DNA of 64,000 nt. Source: Argopecten irradians. Its lineage: Eukaryota; Mollusca; Bivalvia; Pectinida; Pectinidae. The position numbers and the translations under genes are program-made. Positions 23,889 to 33,772 of this stretch are shown here, piece after piece. Numbering within the stretch: position 1 is the stretch's first letter; every line of letters begins with the position of its first letter. The notes under the pieces were generated by a model. It ran no database searches and was not told where the DNA came from. It worked only from the letters and a program-made list of their open reading frames with translations. The stretch lies in NCBI RefSeq assembly GCF_041381155.1, contig NC_091144.1, positions 14,827,544 to 14,891,543 of the forward strand, in the 5' to 3' direction.

Positions 23889-24545
23889 ATGTCGGCTGTC
23901 CCGGAGCAAACCTTTGCCAGCGGCTACAAAATACCGTGTGTGGGGCTCGGAACCTGGAAGGTTGGTGGTACGATAACAAATTCATATATGAGACAAATTT
24001 TAATTATTTCAGCGTATTTGGTTATTCAGCTTCCCTACGAACTTTTATTGGCAATAATATAAAGTTCAGTGGTTTACAAGTCGCAATCCTTCATTACCTA
24101 ATTTTCATTTTTCCCCTTAAAATTCAATGTTGAGAGAATATATTATATAAGCAGAAAATTTATCGTTTGTCTTTTTATTTTTATATAAACCTTATATCCT
24201 TACTTGAATATTATGTAATGATTGTATTACATACATGCAGTAATAAAGCCTGTGGCTAAGTCCGAATATACATTGATATTTTGTTTATTTAAGTATAGAA
24301 AAAAGCTATGCATAGTCAATTGACGAACTTCTATTTTGACGTCTTTGAAAACGCATACATTACTTTAACACTGTGTGGTATGTAACATTGCATTCCAGGC
24401 AAAGCCCGAGGAGGTTGGAGCAGCAGTGAAATCCACAGTAAGGCTTGGATACCACCATCTTGATTGTGCACTAGTGTATGGGAATGAAAAGGAGATTGGA
24501 AAGGCAATCAAGGAATGTATCGATGAAGGACTTGTCAAACGTGAG

Positions 24546-24625
24546 GACCTTTTTATCACAACGAAGGTATATATATATGTAATGAAAGACATGTCAAACT
24601 TGAGGACATTTTTATCACAACAAAG
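24546..24625 (+). repeat. Degenerate duplication of the exon 2 donor edge in AKR copy 2
   Basis: After the exon 2 end (CACAACGAAG|GTATAT), one degenerate repeat of the edge follows: AATGAAAGACATGTCAAACT then TTGAGGACATTTTTATCACA and ACAAAG. It matches the 54-bp unit at copy 1, where two extra units occur, so the duplication began before the gene duplicated and the copy number then diverged. Confidence 0.65.
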
Positions 24626-24889
24626 CGATGTAATTAATTGTTATATGTTCTTCATTCTAAACTGACTTCTTGAATGTTAGGTACTCTTTTTCATACTTCT
24701 ATTAAGAAAAAATAGCGTGAACATCGACGTTATCATGACGTCATAATAGAGACGATAACGTTGCGTATTGATTTAGAAAAAAATATTCCTTTGGAAAATC
24801 AATTGAGTAGTATGTTTAAACGCATTTTTTGTCATCATGTTGTCTGAAAAAATATTTTTTTAACTTCATGGGGTTATGAAATAAATTTT

Positions 24890-24941
24890 GTTTGCAAACT
24901 TGTGTGAGAATCCGCAACGCGGATTTACACAGTTTGCAAAA
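24890..24941. repeat. Hairpin in intron 2 of AKR copy 2
   Basis: TTTGCAAACT...GTGT..GAATCCGC and GCGGATT..ACAC.AGTTTGCAAA form an imperfect stem around AAC. It lies about 95 bp before exon 3 and has no counterpart in copy 1; probably the end or core of a small foldback element. Confidence 0.55.
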
Positions 24942-25156
24942 TATTTTTTTTCCATGATATAGATTTGCATGAGATAGATATGAATCACAATAAAACGGAA
25001 TCCTGCTGGTGTGTTTCTTTACTATTCCAGGTATGGAACACCTACCACAGAGTCGTTATATAACATAGGTCCCGATTATATCGATCTGTATCTCATACAC
25101 TGGCCATTACCTCTGAGGTTAAGTAATCGTTATCTAGTATTTATTGTGATCATATA

Positions 25157-25190
25157 TACTTGAGGATAAGTTAACACTTATCCTCAAGTA
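25157..25190. repeat. Perfect 15-bp-arm hairpin in intron 3 of AKR copy 2
   Basis: TACTTGAGGATAAGT and ACTTATCCTCAAGTA are exact complements separated by TAAC. Copy 1 has only GAGAGTAAGGTGAGGATAAG at the equivalent place, so the palindrome arose after duplication. Confidence 0.7.
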
Positions 25191-25461
25191 CAGCCTTATT
25201 TGTATAAGGGATTGTCTTTACTCCTTTTAATACAGTTATATAACAAACAGGTCTTTATGAGAAGTAAAGAATATTGCTTATATTTCCCTCATTTAATTTA
25301 GTAACAAATGACATAATTTACTTCAAGAACATGGAGATTTTGTTGTGGTTTTCCTTTATACAAACAGAACAGAACACATCCATGGTCTTTAATGGGTTAT
25401 ATGTACGACTAATGCTTATCAGTTGTGCAGCGAGACTAGATCTAGACTGAGTCAAACATCG

Positions 25462-25570
25462 GCGACCAGGTAGTTCAATCGATAAAGCATCCAGCTAGTG
25501 TTCGAAGCTCCCAGGTTCGAGCCCCGGTCGGGTCGCTACATTTTCTCCTCTCTTGTTACAACTCTACTGA
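25462..25570 (+). repeat. tRNA-headed SINE in intron 3 of AKR copy 2
   Basis: The head 25462-25536 folds like a tRNA at its ends: GCGACC pairs with GGTCGC. It has a box A (GGTAGTTCAATCG) and a box B (GGTTCGAGCCCC) at normal spacing. The anticodon arm does not pair well, so it is a SINE head rather than a working tRNA. The body TACATTTTCTCCTCTCTTGT then TACAACTCTACTGATAGG is shared with the copy 1 remnant (15085-15175) and, in part, with the SINE at 45712. Confidence 0.7.
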
Positions 25571-25629
25571 TAGGAATAAATTATAATTTATAGATAATAG
25601 CATGACAATGTATCAATCTGTTTGCACAT

Positions 25630-26139
25630 GTTAAAGTTATATGTACCGTATTTTTCATACTCTCGAATCCAGTAGAGCTTTTACTACGTTATGTATTTTG
25701 TTCACCACCAAAAGTTACCAACATTGTTAAAATAACAATATTTTGAATACATAGATTTTTAATTTTACAAGTACACATAAGAGCTGAAAATGATTATTGG
25801 CAGTACTGCCAAATATCATTCCATTTACAATGTACATCTACAGTCCATGAAGTCAAGTTGTGGTCTACAATTTCATTTCATATTATTACAGTGTTATTAG
25901 TAATTGTAAAGTCATAGTTTTCATCTTAACATACATTAGGCATAAAAACCCAGAATTTTACAGTGCGTAATATCCGTGTTGAAACTTATGTTTATGAGGT
26001 ATCATACACGATTTTCTGTCTATATGAATGATTTTCACAGCGTAATTCAATTACATGTATACATTATCGTTTTTGATAGATTACTGAAAGAAAATATGAC
26101 ATGTCAAAATTTATGCCCAGTTAAGCACATAACTTTAAC
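25630..26139. mobile_element. MITE in intron 3 of AKR copy 2 (510 bp), with paralogous empty site
   Basis: Left end GTTAAAGTTATATGTACCGT; right end GTTAAGCACATAACTTTAAC; same family as 17023-17530. In copy 1 the corresponding place (15226-15245) reads TTTGCATATCCTAACAATTA without an insert, while copy 2 reads TTTGCACAT-element-AATTATG. The insertion therefore followed the gene duplication. Confidence 0.75.
25789..25820. repeat. Imperfect 32-bp palindrome inside the copy 2 MITE
   Basis: AATGATTATTGGCAGT followed directly by ACTGCCAAATATCATT. The matching site in the copy 1 element (17173-17204) is a perfect loop-free 32-bp palindrome, AATGATTTTTGGCAGT / ACTGCCAAAAATCATT. Confidence 0.8.
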
Positions 26140-28199
26140 AATTATGTGTTGTAACATCTGTGGACTATTGATTTGAATAATGTTAAACGGCGATCGTCAA
26201 GAAATAGAGATACATAGCAGATTTAATATACTGATTGTGGAATTTTAAACTACTATTTCCTGGAAACGATTGCGAAATAAGCGATTATGTGTATATTTAA
26301 GCTCCGACATTCTTCTGATGGTATATAACGGAATAATATGGTTTTCAAACATTTATTCCAAACAATTGCAAGGCAGGAAAAAAGAGACTTTCAGTTGAAG
26401 CGTTTAACTGCCACATTGTATAAATACCTCACTACGTAATAGCGACCTACTTGTTTCAATTTTGGACAATTTTCTCAAATGAGTTTTACAAAGCCAAACT
26501 TTGTAAGAAACAGTTTTGGAAGGAATGCTGATTTTTGGGAACTTATCATTGAAAATAATTCAATTGCTGAGCCTTCGACTTTTGGTCTCTAGTTTAACCA
26601 TCAGTAACAATGAATGTCATAAATGTACAGTTAGTAATAAGTTTCCTGTGAATCACAGAGAGATGGCAGATTAGGCCAAATATACATGTTCTCTTTAGCA
26701 TGTTGTTATGTAACTCATTCGGATTGGTTAATATGCGGAAGACATATTAATAAAAATTCTAATTTAGAGCATTCGTATATATTATCCAGGGGTGTATGTG
26801 TTGTAAACCTAGAGTGTTTACAGACAATGTAGGTCTCGAGCTTTCTTTTAGGAAAACGCTGGACTGTTTCCTATGACTGAAGATGGGCTAACCGATGTTA
26901 TAGACATCGACTACACTGAAACATGGACGGTGAGTAACTAGGGATGATGCTCGTGGATTAAGTAAGAATGACACACAAACTTGTTTTAACTTACTAGTAT
27001 TGTAATGTTTGGCAATCGATAATTCATGATGAGCGGGAAGAGGTGTTTTCCTCCTTTTTAAGTGGCCTTGATATCAACAGAAAGTTATTACATGCAGAAA
27101 AATATCATTCTGCGCATTTTTATTGCTGATAAATCAGACTATACCTACTGTTCCCGAGGTAGTAACAATGAATTTTTTTGAAAAGCTTTGTGGTCGACAT
27201 TGAGATCGAAGTGTATATTTGGATATAAAGACACAATTAGTTAGTGCGTTCGGGCCCGTTATCTCTTTTCACCCTAATAACGGCTTGACCCATATAGTTG
27301 AATTAAATCGCTTACATCACAATAACACCTTAATATATTGCATAAGCCATTTCTGGAGTTTTAGGACAACTCCATACTTTTGTTGATTATTTATCTGGTT
27401 GAATCTATTTTAATTTCTCTTCATTTTTTCCGGTAGGGCCTGTCAGTATTTTATAAACATTTATAAAGAGGAAAATACTAAATGTTTAAGAAATGATATC
27501 AGAATCGAATCACACGATTTTGCATTTTACAGAGTTATCTCAGTACCGGTGGGTATCTATCGTTATGTCTATGTTAGCACAAACTACTTCTTTTTTCCCG
27601 GGGGAACATGCTCACTATATAACATATTTCATTTTTGTGACAGACTATGCAGGACCTGGTCAACCAGGGACTATGTAGGTCTATTGGGGTATCAAACTTC
27701 AACTCCAAACAAATACAAAGACTGATAGATCTGGGTCTGAAACATCCCATCTCCTGTAACCAGGTATGTGCGAATGAATGAACTTAGTTCAGCATTGGTG
27801 TATACATATCGAGGTTATTAAATCTATGAAACCAGACAAGACAACATTACATTTGCGTACGCTGACCAGATAAGGACGGCTGTTCTTACAATAACCAGGT
27901 ATGTATAGTCGAGTTACCTCCAATTATAATCTTGTTTGAAAATCTTAAATCTGTTCAGTCTGTACTGAGACCACCTTTAACTTCTTCGTGTATTGATCCT
28001 ACCTATATATTGTTTTGTTTATTTGTGTATTTTATTTCTAGGTCGAAATATCACCCTACTTTTCCAACGAAAAACTACTTCAATTCTGTAAATCTAAAGA
28101 CATCGGTGTTGTTGCGCATTCCCCTCTGGGGTCTGCTGATCGGCAATGGTAAACGAGTTTTTATCAAGAATGATTTTCCTATCATTTGCGTATGAGATT

Positions 28200-28510
28200 A
28201 ATAAAATCTTACATGGGGACAAACCCATGTTTGATTCTTTTTCTCCCATACTTATTTGAAAAAAATATGAAAAACCCGTTGCTTTCCAGCATTTTCAACG
28301 CGTCATGATCAAAGGAAAGTCGTCATGCGTCAAAACTGATGACATCATCGACAATGCACGCCGCGGCTTTGCTGCATGTATTGATGACATCACGTTATTG
28401 TCTAGCGCGTGTGAGCTGTCTTACACCCCCCTGTGTAAGATAGAGTTATCTTTTCCCTAGCAACCACGGGATATCCTTGTGATGTATGGGAGGAAATAGT
28501 TATACACATT
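28200..28510. repeat. Unidentified insertion in intron 6 of AKR copy 2
   Basis: Sequence between the exon 6 donor region and the part of the intron shared with copy 1 (GTGGCCATTGCCAAATAT) has no counterpart in copy 1. It contains CGTCATG, GATGACATCA words and ends near TGTATGGGAGGAAATAG, which partly mirrors TTTTCTCCCATACTTATTT near its start. Probably a MITE remnant. Confidence 0.4.
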
Positions 28511-28766
28511 GTGAATTCAGTAGTCAACATTACATTTATGTACAAGTCAAGTGGCCATTGCCAAATATCGTTTGTTACTGCCTGTCAAACCTTACACCTT
28601 TTGGCGTAACTACAACTAATTAGATTTTTGTGATTTGGCTAAATTATGCATGTGATCGGTAAGGGGACTTAGCTCTAATTGAAAATTGGCCTAGATATTT
28701 GTTGTATAATAATTTCCCCATGTGTATAAAATACTATAAATTATGTCATTATATTCATTTATTTTT

Positions 28767-31036
28767 AGCTCACCTGGCCCGAAGGGCCGGTGAGCTTATG
28801 TCATGGCGCGGCGTCCGTCGTCCGTCGTCCGTCGTCCGTCCGTCCGTCCGTCCGTCCGTCGTCCGTCTGTCCGTCAACATTTCCTTTAAATCGTTACTAG
28901 TCATAGAGTTCTGCATGGATTGTAACCAAATTTGGCCACAAGCATCCTTGGGGGAGGGGGAACAGAACTTGTATAAATTTTGGCTCTGGTCCCCCAGGGG
29001 CAGGAGGGGCGGGGCCCAATAGGGGAAATAGAGGTAAATCCTATAAATCGCTACTTGTCTTAGAGTTCTGCATGGATTGTAACCAAATTTGGCCACAAAC
29101 ATCCTTGGGGGAGGGGGAACAGAACTTGTATAAATTTTGGCTCTGATCCCCCAGGGGCAGGAGGGGCGGGGCCCAATAGGGGAAATAGAGGTAAATCCTT
29201 TAAATTGCTACTAGTCATAGAGTTCTGAATGGAAGGTAACCAAATTTGGCCACAAACATCCTTGGGGGAGGGGGAACAGAACTTGTATAAATTTTGGCTC
29301 TGATCCCCCAGGGGCAGGAGGGGCGAGGCCCAATAGGGGAAATAGAGGTAAATCCTTTAAATCGCTACTAGTCATAGAGTTCAACATGAATTGTAACCAA
29401 ATTTGGCTACAAACATCCTTGGAGGAAGGGGAACACAACTTGTATAAATTTTGGCTCTGACCCCCCGGGGGCAGGAGGGGTGGGGCCCAATAGGGGAAAT
29501 AGAGGTAAATCCTTTAAATCGCTACTAGTCATAGAGTTCTACATGGATTGTAACCAAATTTGGCCAGAAACATCCTTGGGGGAAGGGGAACAGAACTTGT
29601 ATAAAATTTGGCTCTGGCCCCTCGGGGGTTGGAGGGGTGGGGCCAAAAAGGGGAAATAGAGGTAAATCCTTTAAATCGCTACTAGTCATAGAGTTCTGCA
29701 TGGAATGTAACCAAATTTGGCCAGAAATATTCTTGGGAGAATAAGAACTGAGTTTGTATAAATTATGACTCTGGTCCCGGGGGGCAGGAGGGGCGGGGCC
29801 CTATAGGGGAATTATAGGTAAATCCTATAAATCGGTACTTGTCCTAGAGTTCTACATGGATTGTAACCAAATTTGGCCATAAACATCCTTGGGGGTAGGA
29901 GAACAGAACTTGTATAAATTTTGGCTCTGACCCTCCGGGGGCAGGAGAGGGGGGGGGGGGGGGCGCCCAATAGGGGAAATAGAGGTAAATCCTTTAAATC
30001 GCTACTAGTCATAGAGTTCAACATGAATTGTAACCAAATTTGGCTACAAACATCCTTGGAGGAAGGGGAACACAACTTGTATAAATTTTGGCTCTGACCC
30101 CCCGGGGGCAGGAGGGGTGGGGCCCAATAGGGGAAATAGAGGTAAATCCTTTAAATCGCTACTAGTCATAGAGTTCTACATGGATTGTAACCAAATTTGG
30201 CCAGAAACATCCTTGGGGGAAGGGGAACAGAACTTGTATAAAATTTGGCTCTGGCCCCTCGGGGGTTGGAGGGGTGGGGCCAAAAAGGGGAAATAGAGGT
30301 AAATCCTTTAAATCGCTACTAGTCATAGAGTTCTGCATGGAATGTAACCAAATTTGGCCAGAAATATTCTTGGGAGAATAAGAACTGAGTTTGTATAAAT
30401 TATGACTCTGGTCCCGGGGGGCAGGAGGGGCGGGGCCCTATAGGGGAATTATAGGTAAATCCTATAAATCGGTACTTGTCCTAGAGTTCTACATGGATTG
30501 TAACCAAATTTGGCCATAAACATCCTTGGGGGTAAGAGAACAGAAGTTGTATAAATTTTGGCTCTGACCCTCCGGGGGCAGGAGAGAGGGGGGGGGGCGC
30601 CCAATAGGGGAAATAGAGGTAAATCCTTTAAATCGCTACTAGTCATAGAGTTCTGCATGGAATGTAACCAAATTTGGCCAGAAACATCCTTGGGGGAAGG
30701 GGGACAGAACTTGTATAAATTTTGGCTTTGGCCCCCCGGGGCAGAACGGGTGGGGCCCAATAGGGGAAATAGAGGTAAATCCTATAAATCGCTACTTGTC
30801 CTAGCGTTTTGCTTGGATTTTGACCAAATTTGGCCATAAACATCCTTTGGGGAAGGGGAACAGAACTTGTATAAATTTTGGCTCTGACCCCCTGGGGGCA
30901 GGAGGGGTGGGGCCCAATAGGGGATTTAGAGGTTAATATTAAAATTCCTTCAGGAAAGAAACAATGAAGCTGTATTCAAAACATTATTTGGCATTACAAA
31001 CCAGGTGAGCGATACAGGCCCTCTGGGCCTCTTGTT
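28767..31036 (+). mobile_element. 2.27-kb array-bearing non-autonomous element in intron 6 of AKR copy 2
   Basis: The left end is a hairpin (AGCTCACCTGGCCC-GAA-GGGCCGGTGAGCT), followed by a CCGTC microsatellite (28811-28880). The right end is CCAGGTGAGCGATACAGGCC with CTCTGGGCCTCTTGTT. Between them are 13 units of about 157 bp starting at 28883, 29040, 29197, 29354, 29511, 29668, 29824, 29991, 30148, 30305, 30461, 30625 and 30781. There is no transposase. The plan (hairpin ends around a tandem core) resembles the Helitron-like 'pearl' elements of bivalves; that family call is inference. It lies 7 bp upstream of the exon 7 acceptor. Confidence 0.75.
29354..30624. repeat. Four-unit higher-order duplication inside the 157-bp array
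   Basis: Units 4-7 (29354-29990) and units 8-11 (29991-30624) match one to one. For example, units 4 and 8 share TTCAACATGAATTG and GGAGGAAGGGGAACACAAC, units 5 and 9 share CCCCTCGGGGGTTGG, and units 6 and 10 share ATATTCTTGGGAGAATAAG. Neighbouring units differ more, so a four-unit block was duplicated recently. G runs near 29950 and 30590 are the main length differences. Confidence 0.85.
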
Positions 31037-31665
31037 CACTAAGGGCTAAACCAGACGACCCCGTGCTTCTAGAAGAGCCAGCAATATTATATTGACAATA
31101 ACAACTCGACATAAGAAATCAGCGGGACAGGTCTGGATCAATACGATAACTAATACAGACATCACTCAACACATAAATTATAATTGTTTCTTATGACAAG
31201 TCAGTGCCTCTCATTTATATTTTGCATCATCCCCAAATTTCTGAACATTCATTCTGAAGATTAATTTGATATTGAAATATTATAAAACAGAAACAGTCAG
31301 CTTAGTTGATGAGTCACTTTATAAACCATTTGTTTTAAAGTTGTTCTAATGGCCGTTGTTACCATTCCAGGTTATACTTCGATGGGGTGTACAGTGAGGA
31401 TATATTGTCATACCAAAGAGCGTTTCCGAAGCGAGACAAAAACAAAACTTCGAAGTATGGGTACCATAAAACAAAAGGAAACCCCCGAAACAAATAAAAA
31501 TTGTTTTATAGTAGTTATCCAAATATACTAAATTAATTGGTATGAGTAGTTGTGAAATCTGATACTAGTCCTTCGACCTGCTGGTTTCGTTTCACTTTTA
31601 TGATATGAAAGGTAGCACTAAACAGCACAATGTTTATAACTTAACTTAAGAAATAACATATCTGT

Positions 31666-32870
31666 GCTATATTCTGTGCTTTCGTTTACTTTTAGTACAA
31701 TTAAAAAAAATTAAGATAATGATAGCAAAAAATCTTACTCAGCATGCTATTTTATGTTTCTTATGTGCTTTTTTTTCCTTCTGATAGAAATGTAATGTAT
31801 AATTATGTAATGTCAAGTGTATGTTGATGTCCCATGTATTTGTAAATGTGTTATATGCAAAAAATGGAAATATAAAATTAAAAAAAAAAATAGAAAAATA
31901 TATTGCCTAAATTAATATCTTTATAAAAGACTTTAAAACTTTGATAAAGAACATGTTCAATAATCTGAAGTCGTTTTTACAAAAGCTAATAATTATAGAC
32001 CATTGTTGAAGTTAAGCTGGTGGTTTATTATATGACTGGTGTTTTTGCTGTATTTGATTGGCCGATACTCAGAAGTATTCATCAACTGCGATATCAACCC
32101 CGAAATCGGCGGCGAAAAGCACGCGAGTTTACTGGACTCAGTCCAGATACCTCTCGCGAGTCCAGTAACCTGTGTCAAATATAGATCGAGGAAATCTCCC
32201 TTTAGAGGTGACGTCATAATCACTTTTGACGTGGAGTCTTATCCAAATATAGCGTAACGGGAGTTTCCTTATTCAATAACGTAGGATTAATCTATTGTGA
32301 CGTCATTATACATAGTCGGCAACATATATGGCGGAAGGCAGCAAGTTTACTGCGATCAACGGTGATCAACTGCAAACTTCAATTTATGAAAAACGTTCAA
32401 GAATGTCAGACGGGAAGTTGATGCAGCGATAAAATATTCCGGTTTTACTAGTCTTATACATTTGCATTCAAGCATTTGGACATTTACCATATACTACATG
32501 TAACAAATAAACTACTTTTATAAAAGAAACACAGTATTTGCAAATATCATCCTGTTTGTTGTAGTAAAGTCTTTTTGAAGAACCGGGTTAATATCCTGTA
32601 AAAGTCATATAATAAAATAGTTATCGACCTATTTTCAGGTGGATACGGTGAGTTATCAACCCTCGAAAATGATATAAACCTCGGCCTCCGGCCTCGGGAT
32701 ATATTAATTACTCGGGTTGATAACTCACCGTATCCACCTGATAATTGTAAAATATCGCTCTGGCAGAATAATACCGATTTAATAAATGGTCAAATAAGAT
32801 ATGAAGTTGATAGCATTATTTAGTATGCATGTTCACTAAAAGAGTGATATTACCCTGAAGAACGCGGCGT
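31666..32870. repeat. Repeat-filled segment replacing exon 9 of AKR copy 2
   Basis: Similarity to copy 1 stops near 31665 and resumes near 32870 (CAATGGCACGTCACAATAAC); the exon 9 sequence of copy 1 (19580-19668) is not found between. The segment includes 32030-32215 (GACTGGTG, ATCAACTGCGATATCAACCC, CCCGAAATCGGCGGC, GGACTCAGTCCAG) and 32627-32745, an inverted repeat with GACCTATTTTCAGGTGGATAC and a CGGCCTCCGGCCTCGGG core. A shorter relative of both parts joined is at 42478-42745. Confidence 0.65.
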
Positions 32871-32965
32871 TTTGGCAATGGCACGTCACAATAACAACAC
32901 ACTTTTAATTAATGTGTTTCAGAGCCTATCACAACCCCTGCTATCCCTTCCATGGAGAGTTTTAG

Positions 32966-33390
32966 GATATCACGCTCACCAGTGACTCATCCATTGATTG
33001 TCTATATGTACACAGGCCTGCAGAATAAAATACAATGCGACAATGTTGATCCATTTAGCTTTTATAATCAGAAAATTATATTGTTCTATTATAAAATGTG
33101 CCAATGAATTATTTCATGGAAGCAATACATGTCGATTGGAATATTCATCAGACGAATAATGAAAACATTTAATATCATATTAGCTATTCAGAGTAAACAA
33201 TCAAAAGAGAATGGTTTGCATATTGGAAAATGTATTGTTTTTTTATCAAACAAAGCAATACCATATACATGTACAGATATATTAAATTAAGATGTTCTTT
33301 CCTGCTTTTATGATATTGCATATGATGCACCACTTTCATTACTGCTTATGATTACCAATAATACATGGTTATGAAATAGAGGTGATCATT
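32966..33390 (+). other. 3' region of AKR copy 2
   Basis: Colinear with 20148-20560 downstream of copy 1. An AATAAA occurs at about 33026 (CAGAATAAAATAC), specific to this copy. Right border of the duplicated block at about 33390. Confidence 0.45.
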
Positions 33391-33772
33391 TCGATTTCCT
33401 TTGTCTGAATCGCATATTTAGAATATCGTTTCCATATTCAAATACCCATTGTATAAAAACTTAATTGATATCAACCGTAAGACGATTATCAAGCCGGAGT
33501 ACTCGGAAACATACCACCGCCCTGCAGTCAGGACCTACATTGTAGTAACTGCCCAATATGCGTTTGGAACTCACGACCCATATTATAGGTGGAGGGTTTG
33601 AAGCAATACGTCTGGAAATATTAACGATTCGGCAATGATGACCCCTCGTCATCAAGGTGTATTTTCCGTAACCCGTGTTACATCTATATTTATAATATCT
33701 CAGTTGGAAATATTATATACATTATCAGAATACGAACATTTCGTTAGTGTAAAGGTAAAAGAAAAACAATTT

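Larger units (their letters stand above)
23889..32965 (+). pseudogene. Aldo-keto reductase family 1, copy 2 (pseudogene)
   Basis: Exon remnants in the same order and phase as copy 1: 23889-23960, 24399-24566, about 25034-25120, 26852-26929, 27644-27763, 28042-28148, 31044-31130, 31371-31454, 32923-32965. Exons 1, 2, 4, 5, 6 and 10 read through cleanly. Exon 3 lacks 29 bases after CACCTACCACAGAG, which brings a TAA into frame, and its donor GG|GTAAGT has become GGTTAAGT. Exon 7 has 5 extra bases and in-frame stops. Exon 8 has CGA changed to TGA. Exon 9 is absent; unrelated repeat sequence occupies its place. In exon 6 the nicotinamide-stacking Tyr is His (VVAHSPLG). Intron 6 has grown to 2.9 kb by a repeat insertion. 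A young, non-functional duplicate of copy 1, or a broken allele. Confidence 0.88.

Noticed and set aside
25462-25536. Functional tRNA gene
   Set aside because: Ends pair and boxes A/B are good, but the anticodon arm does not pair, and a SINE body follows.
28699-30843. Several frames of 75-110 codons on both strands
   Set aside because: Repeated readings of the 157-bp units inside a transposon.
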